Positions 51,874 to 63,300 of a stretch of 64,000 bases of DNA are shown piece by piece. Position 1 is the stretch's first letter. Each line of letters begins with the position of its first letter. The position numbers and the translations under genes are program-made. The notes under the pieces were generated by a model that did not search any database, was not told where the DNA came from, and saw only the letters and a program-made list of their open reading frames with translations. Source of the stretch: Roseofilum acuticapitatum BLCC-M154 (GTDB taxonomy: Bacteria; Cyanobacteriota; Cyanobacteriia; Cyanobacteriales; Desertifilaceae); NCBI RefSeq assembly GCF_030068475.1, contig NZ_JAQOSP010000091.1, forward strand, positions 47,810 to 111,809. Reading direction: 5' to 3'.

Positions 51874-54800
51874 TTATTCCTCCTCAACTGGGCGTAAGGG
51901 AATTTCTACAATAAACTTAGCCCCTTCTCCCGGCTGAGAAACACACCTGAGTTGTCCGCTATGTTTTTCCACCACGATTTGATAACTGATGGACAAGCCT
52001 AAACCGGTTCCGGAACCCACGGGTTTAGTCGTATAGAAGGGATTAAATATTTTTTGGATAGTTTCCTCGGTCATGCCTGGGCCATTATCGGCGATACTGA
52101 TTTCAACGGATTGGCGATCGCTCACTTGCGTGGAAACGGTAATCGAAGGGTGTCGATCTGAGGCTTCTACACTGCGTTGATCTTGCATCGCATCACAAGC
52201 ATTGGTGAGTAGATTCATAAACACTTGATTCAGTTGGGAAGCATAGCAATTGACTAAGGGTAAATTGCCATACTCTTTAATAATTTTAATTTCTTTCTCA
52301 TTGCCCGATTCTTTGAAGCGATTTTGCAAAATGAGCAGGGTACTATCAAGTCCATCATGAAGATTAACCGGTTTTTTATCCGCTTCATCGAGTCGGGAGA
52401 AGTTTCGCAGAGAGAGGATGATATTCCGGATGCGTTCGGCTCCCACTTGCATCGAATTCAGGAGATTTTTTAAGTCTTCGCTAATAAATTCGAGATCGAT
52501 ATCTTCAATAAGTTCTTCGATTTCTTCGACGGGGTTCGGGTAATGGGTTTGATAGAGATCGATCAGGGCGAGTAAATCTTGTACATATTCGGTAGCGGGG
52601 GCGAGGTTCCCATAAATAAAGCTGACCGGATTATTGATTTCATGGGCAACCCCGGCAACCATTTGACCTAAACCAGACATTTTTTCGGTTTGAATCAGTT
52701 GAGCTTGCGTCCGTTGTAGCTCTTCTAGGGTTTGGGATAAATCTTGATTTTTCTCGTTTAATTCTTGGGTGCGCTCTTGTACTTTTTGCTCCACGGAGGC
52801 ATAGAGGAGGGCGTTATCGAGGGCGATCGCCGCTTGGGAGGATAAAACTTGCAGCACTTCAATGCGATCGCCAGTAAAGGCATCCGTTGTCAGGTTATTC
52901 TCTAAATAGAGGATGCTGATCAGTTGCCCTTGGCTGACAATGGGAATACAGAGAATTGACTTAACTTTATGTTTAATAATATACGGATCATTGGTAAACT
53001 GACCCTCTTGACAGGCATGACTTAAGACCACATCTGAGAGCGATCGCTCCACATAGTTAATGACGCTAACCGGTAATTCTTCACTGGTTTCTAGGACTTT
53101 AGATTCCGAATTAATCATCGCTTCCTCATCGACAGATGCTGAAGCAGAAATCAGTAACTTACCCTCTTTGGGGAGCAATAGAAATCCCGATTGCGCTCCC
53201 GCATTTTCAATCAAGATTTTCATTAAATTGCCTAAAAGCTTATCTAAAACAATCTCACTAGAAATAGCTTGAGACGCTTTGAGAACCGTATTTAAATCCA
53301 GACTACTCGAAATTGAGTTGGTCGAGGTGTGAATAGTTTTATTCACATCTAAAGCTTCCGTAGGTTGGCTCAATTTCGCTGCTAATTGAGGATATTCTAA
53401 TTGCAGAGATTCAACCTTGCGCTTAACTCCCCATTTCTGGTAATTATAGTAAGCTTCTCGTAAATGCACCAGAGCATAAGAAAACTTATTGTTTTGCAGC
53501 CAAAAATCAGCCGCCCGTTCATTTCCTAAAGCTTGAACTGCAATTAACTCATGCTCAGTTGCTACGGCGATCGCGCGATCGTAAAGATCGATCGCCAACT
53601 GAAAGTCATTTTTCACACGAGCCAATTCCGCCTCTACCAATAAATACTTAGGCAAAAAATTCGCCGCACAATTTTCAGACCAAATCTTTAACTGATTCTG
53701 ATTCTTTCTCACCTTACTTAAAAGAACCTCTTTTTCATCCTCCTCTACCCCGTCACAAGCCGATAGATACACCAATGATGAATAAAAATTATACTCAGTT
53801 ACCGGCACAGTCCCCAGAATCAACTGAAGTTGCTCCGAAATCTGCTTACTCAGAGCTAATGCTGCCTCTAGATTGCCATAAATATATAACGTTTGCATCT
53901 TGAAAATCTGATAAATACACAGAGCAAACAGATTCTGATTTTGCTGACAAAGAGCAACATATTCCGCTTCAGTTAAACTAGGGCCATCAAAATTTAACGG
54001 CTCATCCGTTTGAGCATCTAAATTATGCAATACCAACTGTAAACCGAGTAAAATCTCCGTAACCAATTGATTTTCCGTTTTCTGTGCAAAGGGTAAATAC
54101 TTAGGAATTTCTTCTAGAATCTCATTAACCGGTTTACCCTGCACAAAGAAATTAATCGACTGATTATGCAGCACATACCCCGCATACATTAAATCACCAG
54201 AATCCAATGCAGACTGATATGCTTCATTTCCTAAAGCCGTTGACTCTTTCATGGGATTAAACCAATAATTTAAAGTGCTAACTAAACAAACTCCAGCTTT
54301 ATAAGTCGGATGTCCCCACTTTTGATTAAGTTGATAGGCAACCCGGCCCAAATCATACGCATTTCTGTACTCTCCAAACAAATTCACCAACAAAATGCCA
54401 TAAGTCGGCAAAAAGAAACCCACTTCTGGGGTATATCCCTCCTCTAAAACCAACCTTGCACCCGTCAGAATCATCAGCGTCCACAACTGGATATTGAGCA
54501 TATAAGTTGGGGGTGCTAAATTATTCAATAACTTCACCTTCATTTGGCTAACTGAATCCTCCATTAAAGGTTGATCCAGTAACTCTAAAATCGGCCGATT
54601 TCCTAACGCTTGACCCGCTTTTTCCAACTCCTGGGGAATCACCCGATCTAAATGTTCAGTAGGTAACTCTATTCCTAACAACCCTAGAGCTATACGTCCT
54701 ACTTCTACCGCTTTTTGATATTGACCTCTTAACGTATTTTGAATTAACAGAATATTGTAAATTTCCGCCTTCTCAAAATCAGAGTCAACCTGGGATAACA

Positions 54801-57258
54801 CTTCAGAGGTTAAAGCTTCTGATTCCGCAAAATTACCATTCAGATACTCCACATCTGCCCGCTCTTTATATAAGGCAAAAGCAAAATTATGATCCAACTG
54901 CCAAATATTATCCGGTAAACGACTCATTGCCTCTTTTAGATATTGGGAAGCAGCCACAAACGCGGTAGCATCTTTCGCCCGTTTTCCAGCCTCCAAATTC
55001 AATTGAGCTAATTCCAAAATTTCTTCATGCTCAGTAATTAAAGATCGACCCACATTCATATGATCGACCAACTCAAAAATGCGTTCACTGCGATATTCAA
55101 CCGGTGTTCTCTCTAAAAGCATCCGACCAATTTTCAGATGCACTGCTTTCTTATCCGTATCATCAATTAAAGCATAGGCTGCCTGTTGCACGCGATCGTG
55201 GGAAAACTTATAATTCAAGATTAATAATGGAGCCGTGACTAAATCTAAATCCACCAATTCCCTACCCGAATTTGGTTGGATCATTTTTTCCTCAATTGCC
55301 GGTAATAAATCTTGAAATGTTCCGTAGGATTCCTTTTCATAAATCAAGGATAAGGTATTTAAATCAAATTGATTTCCTAAGCAGGCTGATAATCTTAAAA
55401 CGTCCTGGGTTTTTTCTGGGAGTTTTCGCAACTTCCCAATCATCAAGTCCACCACATTTTCTGTAATACTCATGGACTCAATTTCCGCCAAATTCCAAGA
55501 CCAGCCACCCATGATATCTGGCTGAGGAGGCACAAAAGTCAGGAGCTTTTCTTGATACAAAGTCTTGAGGAATTCATTGACAAAAAATGGATTTCCAGCC
55601 GTTTTGTTTTTCACCAACTCTGCTAAAGGTCTAACTAACCCTTGAGCTTGATGTAACGTCTCCGAAATCAGTTGCCGAATTTGATTCAGATTAAGATTTT
55701 CTAAGTGAATTTGATTAATCGTCACCGACTGAATCCGCAAAGAATCTAGCATCATAATCAAGGGATGGCTCGGACTCACTTCATTATCGCGATAAGCTCC
55801 AATCAAGAAGAAGTTTTGAACTTCTCCTTCAGTCAGCATTAGCTCAATTAATTTTAGAGTTGCAGAATCAGCCCATTGTAAGTCATCTAAGAACATTACT
55901 AAGGGATGTTCGGGGGCGCAAAAAATACGCACGAAATTTTGAAAGACTAAATTAAATCGATTTTGAGATTCTGTTGGCCCTAATTCTAGAACGGGAGGTT
56001 GGGGGCCGATAATATATTCAATTTCTGGAATGACATCAATAATGATTTGACCATTTGGGCCAAATGCTTCTAAGAGCTTCTCTTTCCATACCTTCAGTTT
56101 TTGTTCGCTTTCAGTGAGCAACAAATTCACCAATTCTGAAAAGGCTTTAACAATAGCAAAATAAGGAATACTGCGCTGAAACTGATCGAACTTACCCAAA
56201 ATAAAATAGCCATTTCTGCGGGTGATTGGTTTATAAATTTCTTGGACTAAAGCCGATTTTCCGATGCCAGAATACCCACTCACTAGCATAAACTCTTTTT
56301 GCCCATTGGCTACCCGCTCAAAAGCGGCTAATAGGGTATCAATTTCTTTATCCCGTCCGTAGAGCTTTTCGGGAATCTTAAACTTATCGGAAATATCTTG
56401 TTCCCCTAGGGGGAAGAAATCAATAGAATCATTTTCTTTCCGGTTGACTAAACACCGCTCTAAATCTGCAAGTAATCCCCAACTGCTTTGATAGCGATCT
56501 TCTGCATTTTTGGCTAATAATTTCATCACCAAATCTGATACAACTGGGGGTATTTCCGGATTCACTACATGGGGAGCGATGGGTTGTTTAGCAATGTGAC
56601 AATGGATGAGTTCCATGGTTTCATTGGCTTCAAAGGGAAGCTTGTGGGTCAGCAGTTCATAAAATGTAGTGCCCAAAGAGTAAAAATCTGTGCGATAATC
56701 TAAACTGCGATTGAGTCTTCCGGTTTGCTCCGGAGACATATACGCTAAGGTTCCTTCAATGGTGGGAGCATGGCTGGATAACGGAGCTTCTCGGTTAAAA
56801 ATTGTAGAGATACTTAAATCAACCAGTTTAACTTGTCCAGTGGCAGGATTAAAAGCAATATTGGCAGGATTGATATCTTTATGAATAATATTGGCTTGAT
56901 GCAAATCTCCGAGACTTTTAACAATTCGGATAGCTAAGTTCAGAAAGCCTAAAAGCGTAAATTTTTGAGAAGCCAATAATTGTTTTAAGGATTCTCCACC
57001 AAAATCCTCTAAAACCATGACTAAAGAATTCTTATAGGTTTCTAGAGCATAAGCCTTCACCACGCTGTCGAGATTGAGGCGATTGAGGAGTTCAAATTCT
57101 TGTTGGTATCGATTTCTCTCCTCTACTGTGGGATAATCTTCCTTTAGCACCTTCAAGATCACGGGCAGATTACTTTTTTGTTGACAACCCCGATAGACTA
57201 CTGTTTTGTCACTTTCATAGATCTTGGCAAGAATTTGGTAGCCGCTTAGATTGATCAT
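51874..57258 (-). CDS. Giant Ser/Thr kinase - AAA/TPR - GAF - histidine kinase signalling protein
   Basis: About 1794 residues from the ATG at 57258 (MINLSGYQILAKIYESDKTV). Order: protein kinase domain (~8-270; HKDINPANIAFNP catalytic loop, DLS in place of DFG), AAA-type ATPase (~300-620; VSGYSGIGKSALVQ Walker A, LVMFLDDLQWADSATL Walker B), a long TPR-like helical region (~700-1230), GAF domain (~1310-1460), coiled coil, then histidine kinase (AGVAHEINNPVSFIYGN with the phospho-His; DNGPGMTEETIQKIF and GTGLGLSIS ATP-binding motifs). This architecture is typical of filamentous cyanobacteria. No receiver domain or partner is adjacent. Signal unknown. Confidence 0.92.
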   Translation of the reverse strand: MINLSGYQILAKIYESDKTVVYRGCQQKSNLPVILKVLKEDYPTVEERNRYQQEFELLNRLNLDSVVKAYALETYKNSLVMVLEDFGGESLKQLLASQKFTLLGFLNLAIRIVKSLGDLHQANIIHKDINPANIAFNPATGQVKLVDLSISTIFNREAPLSSHAPTIEGTLAYMSPEQTGRLNRSLDYRTDFYSLGTTFYELLTHKLPFEANETMELIHCHIAKQPIAPHVVNPEIPPVVSDLVMKLLAKNAEDRYQSSWGLLADLERCLVNRKENDSIDFFPLGEQDISDKFKIPEKLYGRDKEIDTLLAAFERVANGQKEFMLVSGYSGIGKSALVQEIYKPITRRNGYFILGKFDQFQRSIPYFAIVKAFSELVNLLLTESEQKLKVWKEKLLEAFGPNGQIIIDVIPEIEYIIGPQPPVLELGPTESQNRFNLVFQNFVRIFCAPEHPLVMFLDDLQWADSATLKLIELMLTEGEVQNFFLIGAYRDNEVSPSHPLIMMLDSLRIQSVTINQIHLENLNLNQIRQLISETLHQAQGLVRPLAELVKNKTAGNPFFVNEFLKTLYQEKLLTFVPPQPDIMGGWSWNLAEIESMSITENVVDLMIGKLRKLPEKTQDVLRLSACLGNQFDLNTLSLIYEKESYGTFQDLLPAIEEKMIQPNSGRELVDLDLVTAPLLILNYKFSHDRVQQAAYALIDDTDKKAVHLKIGRMLLERTPVEYRSERIFELVDHMNVGRSLITEHEEILELAQLNLEAGKRAKDATAFVAASQYLKEAMSRLPDNIWQLDHNFAFALYKERADVEYLNGNFAESEALTSEVLSQVDSDFEKAEIYNILLIQNTLRGQYQKAVEVGRIALGLLGIELPTEHLDRVIPQELEKAGQALGNRPILELLDQPLMEDSVSQMKVKLLNNLAPPTYMLNIQLWTLMILTGARLVLEEGYTPEVGFFLPTYGILLVNLFGEYRNAYDLGRVAYQLNQKWGHPTYKAGVCLVSTLNYWFNPMKESTALGNEAYQSALDSGDLMYAGYVLHNQSINFFVQGKPVNEILEEIPKYLPFAQKTENQLVTEILLGLQLVLHNLDAQTDEPLNFDGPSLTEAEYVALCQQNQNLFALCIYQIFKMQTLYIYGNLEAALALSKQISEQLQLILGTVPVTEYNFYSSLVYLSACDGVEEDEKEVLLSKVRKNQNQLKIWSENCAANFLPKYLLVEAELARVKNDFQLAIDLYDRAIAVATEHELIAVQALGNERAADFWLQNNKFSYALVHLREAYYNYQKWGVKRKVESLQLEYPQLAAKLSQPTEALDVNKTIHTSTNSISSSLDLNTVLKASQAISSEIVLDKLLGNLMKILIENAGAQSGFLLLPKEGKLLISASASVDEEAMINSESKVLETSEELPVSVINYVERSLSDVVLSHACQEGQFTNDPYIIKHKVKSILCIPIVSQGQLISILYLENNLTTDAFTGDRIEVLQVLSSQAAIALDNALLYASVEQKVQERTQELNEKNQDLSQTLEELQRTQAQLIQTEKMSGLGQMVAGVAHEINNPVSFIYGNLAPATEYVQDLLALIDLYQTHYPNPVEEIEELIEDIDLEFISEDLKNLLNSMQVGAERIRNIILSLRNFSRLDEADKKPVNLHDGLDSTLLILQNRFKESGNEKEIKIIKEYGNLPLVNCYASQLNQVFMNLLTNACDAMQDQRSVEASDRHPSITVSTQVSDRQSVEISIADNGPGMTEETIQKIFNPFYTTKPVGSGTGLGLSISYQIVVEKHSGQLRCVSQPGEGAKFIVEIPLRPVEEE

Positions 57259-57420
57259 AATCAAATACTCTAAATTGCTTTGGGGAAGTACGGATAAGAT
57301 ACTCTGGGTAGAAAAGAAGCAGGCGACCAGAGGCGATCGCACCTACCCTAGATCAAGATTACCTCACCAATTTAGCAAAATACAGTCATGGGCGCTGATC
57401 CTGCACCATTAGACACTCCT

Positions 57421-57448
57421 GTGGGGGCGAAAAATTCTTCGCCCCCAC
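57421..57448. repeat. GTGGGGGCG hairpin after gnd
   Basis: GTGGGGGCGAAAAATTC and its complement GAATTTT-like arm ending TTCGCCCCCAC form a 28-bp near-perfect palindrome ten bases past the gnd stop. It could act as a terminator for gnd on the minus strand. Confidence 0.6.
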
Positions 57449-57457
57449 ACCATGGCT

Positions 57458-58876
57458 CTATTCCATCCACTGACTGTGGAAAAACTCCCCTCTCGGTTTA
57501 TCAATGCGCTCATAGGTATGAGCGCCAAAGAAATCCCGTTGCGCTTGAGTCAAATTCTGGGGTAAAGTCGCCCGACGATAACTATCAAAGTAGTCCAAAG
57601 ACGCACTAAAAGCCGGAACCGGAATCCCCAACTGACAAGCCAGAGCCAAAACTTCCCGCCAAGCTTGCTGACGGTCTAGAATACTCTGCTTAAACTCAGG
57701 AGCAAGCAACAAATTGGGCAAACTGGGATTATCCTTAAAGGCTACCTTGATCTTATCCAAGAAGCCCGCTCGAATAATACATCCGCCTTTCCAAATGCGG
57801 GCAATTTCGCTCAGATTTAACTCATAACCAAACTCCTGAGAAGCCTTACTCAGCAGCGCCATCCCCTGAGCATAGGAACACATTTTCGAGCAATAGAGAG
57901 CATCCCGAATCTTAGGAATAAATGCCTTTAGGTCTCCCTCATACTGGCCACTGGGCCCCGTTAACTCCTGAGAAGCTGCTACCCGCTCCTCCTTATAGGA
58001 AGACATAATCCGCGCATTCACGGCTGCGGTAATGGTAGGAATACTCACGCCTAATTCCAGAGAAGTGACCACCGTCCATCGTCCCGTGCCTTTTTGACCG
58101 GCTGCATCTACAATTAAATCGATGACATGCTGGTTAGTATCGGGATCGATTTTGGTAAAGATATCCCTGGTAATCTCAATCAGAAAGGAATTGAGTTCCT
58201 CGGTTTCGTTCCATTCCTTAAACACTTCATGGAGTTCGGGATTGCTTAAACCTACGGCATTTTTAAGCAAATCATAGGCTTCGGCAATGAGCTGCATATC
58301 GCCATACTCAATGCCATTGTGAACCATTTTCACATAATGGCCCGCTCCCCCCTTACCAATAAACGTCACACAAGGGCCATCATCGACTTGGGCCGCAATT
58401 TTCGTCACAATGGGTTCTAATTCTTTGTAAGCGTCTGGGGTTCCCCCTGGCATTAAACTGGGGCCATTGAGCGCTCCTTCTTCACCGCCACTGACTCCCA
58501 TGCCTACAAACCCTAGGTTACAGGCTTCGAGATCTTTGGTGCGCCGTTCGGTATCTTCATAGAGAGAGTTACCCCCATCGATGATCATATCCCCTTCTTC
58601 GAGTAAGGGCTTGAGACTATCGATCACTGCATCAACGGGTTTACCCGCTTTTACCATAATCAAAATTTTGCGCGGGCGAGCGAGTTTTTGCACAAACTCT
58701 TCCAGGGTTTGGGCGGCTAAAAAATTCTTGCCCTTGGCTCTGGTGGCCATAAACTCTTCCGTTTTGGCATAAGTGCGGTTATAAACCGTTACGGGAAAGC
58801 CATTGCGTTCTACATTTAGGGCTAGGTTTTCACCCATAACCGCAAGGCCGATTAGACCAAAACTTGGCTGTGTCAT
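57458..58876 (-). CDS. gnd: 6-phosphogluconate dehydrogenase, decarboxylating
   Basis: A 472-residue enzyme from the ATG at 58876 (MTQPSFGLIGLAVMGENLAL) that converts 6-phosphogluconate to ribulose 5-phosphate, making NADPH. NADP motif GLAVMGENLALN, substrate motifs GVSGGEEGALNGPSLMPGG and HYVKMVHNGIEYGDMQLI, and the IIRAGFLDKI segment are all present. It completes the oxidative pentose phosphate branch with zwf/opcA, some 8 kb away. The in-frame start at 58903 is less likely. Confidence 0.96.
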   Translation of the reverse strand: MTQPSFGLIGLAVMGENLALNVERNGFPVTVYNRTYAKTEEFMATRAKGKNFLAAQTLEEFVQKLARPRKILIMVKAGKPVDAVIDSLKPLLEEGDMIIDGGNSLYEDTERRTKDLEACNLGFVGMGVSGGEEGALNGPSLMPGGTPDAYKELEPIVTKIAAQVDDGPCVTFIGKGGAGHYVKMVHNGIEYGDMQLIAEAYDLLKNAVGLSNPELHEVFKEWNETEELNSFLIEITRDIFTKIDPDTNQHVIDLIVDAAGQKGTGRWTVVTSLELGVSIPTITAAVNARIMSSYKEERVAASQELTGPSGQYEGDLKAFIPKIRDALYCSKMCSYAQGMALLSKASQEFGYELNLSEIARIWKGGCIIRAGFLDKIKVAFKDNPSLPNLLLAPEFKQSILDRQQAWREVLALACQLGIPVPAFSASLDYFDSYRRATLPQNLTQAQRDFFGAHTYERIDKPRGEFFHSQWME

Positions 58877-59047
58877 ATGTTTGTATACTCGTGTAACCAA
58901 CAATTGCTTGCTGTAACAGCAAATTATCTACAAGGTTAGCCCGATCTATAAAATAGTCCCGTAAAGAAGATATTAAGTCTGGGCCGTCACGGTAAAATGA
59001 CCCTGTAGGCTGTAAACAGAGAATTAGTAACAGAGGGTTCAGCAGAC

Positions 59048-60184
59048 ATGGCACGAATTCTGGCATTGGCCGTTGGTTTGGGAAGTTTCGCTTTTTATAT
59101 GGCTTTCTTCTTTTTTCCAGAGGTTTATCGGCGCAAAAGTGATTTTATCTGGAGTGGGTTAGGTTTTCTGTATGCTCTCACCCTCTGGTTTTGTGCCGGA
59201 CGGTTTACGGGTGCGGTGATGCTGGGCCAAATGGCGGCTGTTCCTTTGCTGTTGTATTTGGGTTGGGAAACCTTAACGTTGCGTCGCCAATCTACTCCTT
59301 CAAGCGAGCAAACTCCTGTGGAGGTGGAACAGTTAAAGCAGAATGGGTTGGGCGCTCTGAATCGTTTCTTGAAGCGGTCTCCGGCTCCAGAAGGGGCTGT
59401 GCCTACGGCTGAGGCTCCAGAGACTAGGACTACTGTTGAGCCAGAGGAAGCACTATTAGAAACTTCTGCTCCTGTAGAAAATGAATCGACTCCTGGAGAA
59501 ATGCCTATTTCCGAGTCGGAAAGCCCAGAACCTGAGCCGGAATCTGAAGAGGTGCAAGAGTCTGTGGAATCGGAGTCGGAAACAGAGCTGACAGAGGAAG
59601 TAGAGGATAAGGAGGCGATCGCCCCAGATGCTCCTCATGAGAGTACGATAGAATCTGCGCCAGAACCTGACGAATTTGAGGAATCTGCTGAACCGGTCGT
59701 TACTGAATCTCCCATTCCTTCACCTTCGGCCACTGCTCCACAGCCTAAATCTAAAACCCTATCGGGGTTATTGGGCCTGTTTAATGGTATTAAAAGTCGA
59801 TTCCAAAAATCCAAACCGGAGGAAACTCCCTCTTCAGATGAAGAAATCTTTACGCCAGAAGAGCCAGAATTCTCGACTCCAACCCCAGAACCCTCAGAAC
59901 CCGAAAGCACAGAGGAACCGGTAGCGGAAACTCCAGCCACTCCTGAGCCGGAAATAGTACAAGAGGCAGAAATTAACCCAGAAGATCCTTCTGAGCCAAA
60001 AAATGATGAAATTCCCGCTCCTTCAGGTTCAGACTTGCCGGAGACCGATTCAGAGTCTGCTGAGACGACCGAAGAAGAGGGGGTGGAATCCTCTATAGCA
60101 GGTGAAAAAGCGGAGCCAGAAACCGATGAGGACACTGAACCCGAATCGACAGATGCTCAGGAGAATAAACCCTCTCGTTCTTAG
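59048..60184 (+). CDS. ycf66: Ycf66 family membrane protein with long acidic tail
   Basis: A 378-residue protein. Residues 1-85 match Ycf66: three hydrophobic helices (ILALAVGLGSFAFYMAFFFF, WSGLGFLYALTLWFCAG, LGQMAAVPLLLYLGWE) with FFPEVYRRKSDFIWSG between. The remaining ~290 residues are low-complexity, very rich in Glu, Pro, Ser and Thr, with a short basic island near 235-255 (LLGLFNGIKSRFQKSKP). The tail is longer than in plastid Ycf66 and probably disordered. Function unknown. Confidence 0.88.
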   Translation: MARILALAVGLGSFAFYMAFFFFPEVYRRKSDFIWSGLGFLYALTLWFCAGRFTGAVMLGQMAAVPLLLYLGWETLTLRRQSTPSSEQTPVEVEQLKQNGLGALNRFLKRSPAPEGAVPTAEAPETRTTVEPEEALLETSAPVENESTPGEMPISESESPEPEPESEEVQESVESESETELTEEVEDKEAIAPDAPHESTIESAPEPDEFEESAEPVVTESPIPSPSATAPQPKSKTLSGLLGLFNGIKSRFQKSKPEETPSSDEEIFTPEEPEFSTPTPEPSEPESTEEPVAETPATPEPEIVQEAEINPEDPSEPKNDEIPAPSGSDLPETDSESAETTEEEGVESSIAGEKAEPETDEDTEPESTDAQENKPSRS

Positions 60185-60327
60185 TCTTGCAGAGGCAAAA
60201 AACGCAGATAAATGCCCGTAAAATTTAGGTCAGGGATGCGATCGCCTCTTAAAGCCGATCGACTTCCCTGTTAAAATCTGACTACAGACTCATAACCCTT
60301 TTGTCCCTAACCCTTCCCAATAGCACC

Positions 60328-63300
60328 GTGACAGCAGCAAAAGACTATAAAACCACCGTCAATTTGCCCAAAACTGGCTTTGATATGCGGGCAAATTCCA
60401 CCAAAAAAGAGCCGGAACTGCAAAAATTTTGGGCAGAGCATCAAATTTATGAAAAGCTCTCCCAAGACAATCCAGGGGATTTGTTCATTCTCCATGATGG
60501 GCCGCCCTACGCCAATGGTTCTCTGCATATGGGCCATGCGTTGAATAAAATCCTTAAGGATATTATCAATAAGTACAAGTTGCTGCAAGGCCATAAAGTC
60601 CGCTATGTGCCGGGGTGGGACTGTCATGGACTGCCGATTGAACTAAAGGTGCTTCAAGCGATGAAAGCTGACGAGCGCAAGCAGTTAACCCCCATTACCC
60701 TGCGCCAAAAAGCAGCCGAGTTTGCCCAAAAAACCGTTGATGAACAGCGAGCAAGTTTTAAGCGCTATGGGATTTGGGGAAATTGGCAGAACCCCTATTT
60801 AACCCTGACTCCGGAATATGAGGCGGCCCAAATTGAGGTGTTTGGGCAAATGGTGCTGAAGGGTTATATTTATCGAGGCCTGAAACCGGTTCATTGGAGT
60901 CCCAGTTCTCGCACTGCTCTGGCTGAGGCTGAGTTGGAGTACCCGGAAGGCCATACCTCCGATAGTATCTATGGGGTGTTCCGCATGGTGCATCTCAATG
61001 ATGGGGTGTTTGCTGAACTTAATCCGTTTATGGCGGATCTGGGAGTAGCAATTTGGACGACAACTCCTTGGACAATTCCGGGGAATTTGGCGGTAGCAGT
61101 GAATCCAGAGTTGACTTATGCGGTGGTGGAAACCCCTTGGGGTAAAGCAACAGCGAAGAAGACCAAAGGGAAAGGATTTGCGAAAGGAAGTGATGATGAG
61201 CCGGGAAATACGGGTAAAGTGAGTCTTCCCAAGTATATTTTAGTTGCAGAAGGGGCGATCGCCCGCTTATCAGAAGAATTGGACGTGAAGCTAACCCCGA
61301 AGGCGAAAGTCAAGGGGCAAGATCTGGAGCATTGCACCTATCAACATCCTTTATTTAACCGGGAGTCTCCCATTGTGATTGGTGGCGATTATGTTACTAC
61401 GGAGTCCGGTACGGGATTGGTTCATACTGCCCCTGGCCATGGTCAAGATGATTTTATTGTCGGTCAACGCTATGGACTGCCGGTGTTATCGCCGGTGAAT
61501 GATGCCGGCGATCTGACGGAATTGGCGGGTAAATTTGCAGGATTAAATGTGCTAAAAGATGCGAATCCAGCAATCATTGAAGCCTTGACGGAAGCGGGTG
61601 CATTAATCAAGCAATCCCCCTATGTGCATAAGTATCCCTATGATTGGCGCACGAAAAAACCGACGATTTTCCGGGCAACGGAGCAATGGTTTGCTTCGGT
61701 GGATAAGTTCCGGGAAACGGCTTTAGAGGCGATCGCCTCGGTCAAATGGATTCCTGCTTCTGGCGAAAATCGGATTACTTCCATGGTTGCGGAGCGATCG
61801 GACTGGTGTATTTCCAGACAACGGAGTTGGGGCGTACCCATTCCAGTCTTCTACCATCAAGAAACCAGAGAAGTGCTGTTAACCCAAGAAACCATCGACC
61901 ATGTGAAAGCCATTATCCGCGAGCAAGGTTCTGATGCTTGGTGGACTCTATCGGTAGAGGAGTTATTACCGCCCAAATACCAGAAAGAGGCGAAGAACTA
62001 CCGCAAAGGCATGGATACCATGGATGTGTGGTTTGATTCCGGTTGTTCTTGGGCAGGGGTAGCGGCATCGCGGAAAGAGTTGAAGTATCCGGTAGATCTG
62101 TATTTAGAAGGCTCCGATCAGCACCGGGGTTGGTTCCAGTCTAGTTTGCTCACCAGTGTGGCAACTCAAGGGATGGCTCCCTATAAGAGTGTTTTAACCC
62201 ATGGGTTTGCTCTGGATGAACAGGGACGGAAGATGAGTAAGTCTCTGGGTAATGTGGTCGATCCCTATGAGATTATTAACGGGGGTAAAAATCAGAAGGA
62301 AGCCCCCCCCTATGGGGCGGATGTGCTGCGTCTGTGGGTGTCTTCGGTGGATTATTCTTCCGATGTGCCCATTGGTAAGACGATTCTGAGACAGTTGGGG
62401 GATGTGTATCGCAAGATCCGCAATACGTCCCGGTTCCTGTTGGGGAATTTATATGATTTCGATCCGGAGCGCGATCGCATCCCCTATGAGGAAATGCCAG
62501 AGTTAGACCAGTATATGTTGCATCGCATGGGGGAAGTGTTCGCCCAAGTGACGGAAGCATTTGAAAGTTATCAGTTTTTCCGCTTCTTCCAAACCGTGCA
62601 GAATTTCTGCGTGGTAGATTTGTCTAACTTCTATTTGGATATTGCCAAGGATCGGCTCTATATCAGTGGCGAAAATGGTAAGCGTCGCCGCAGTTGTCAG
62701 ACAGTGCTGGCGATCGCCGTGGAAAACCTAGCACGGGCGATCGCTCCCGTACTCTCCCACATGGCGGAAGATATCTGGCAAAATCTGCCCTACAAAACCC
62801 CCCATGAGTCGGTCTTTCAGGCGGGATGGTTAGTCACTGAACCCTATTGGCATAATCCCCCCCTAGCCCAAAAATGGACAAAATTGCGCCAAATTCGCAC
62901 AGAAGTGAATAAGGTGTTAGAAGGGGCAAGAAATGCGAAGGCGATCGGCTCGGCTCTAGAAGCGAAAGTCTTGCTTTATGTCGCCGATGCCAAGTTCCGG
63001 GAACAGTTAGAAGCGTTTAATCCTGAACTCTCCGTTGCCCTCAAACCGCAACCGCAACCCGTGGTAGGGGCGGGTTCAGAAAAGGTTGGCTCTTCCAACC
63101 CAGATCTGGGTGAACCTGCCCCTACGGAACCAGGATCTTTAGGCGAATTAACCGCAGTTGCCACTCGATGGTGGAAACAATGGCGGCAGTGGGTAAAAGA
63201 TTATCCCCGCGCCTTCTTAACTCTATTCGTCTTAGTCGGTGGAGCAGTAACGGTCAATGTAGGCTGGACAACGGCTCAATCGATGCTGAAATTGCCGATC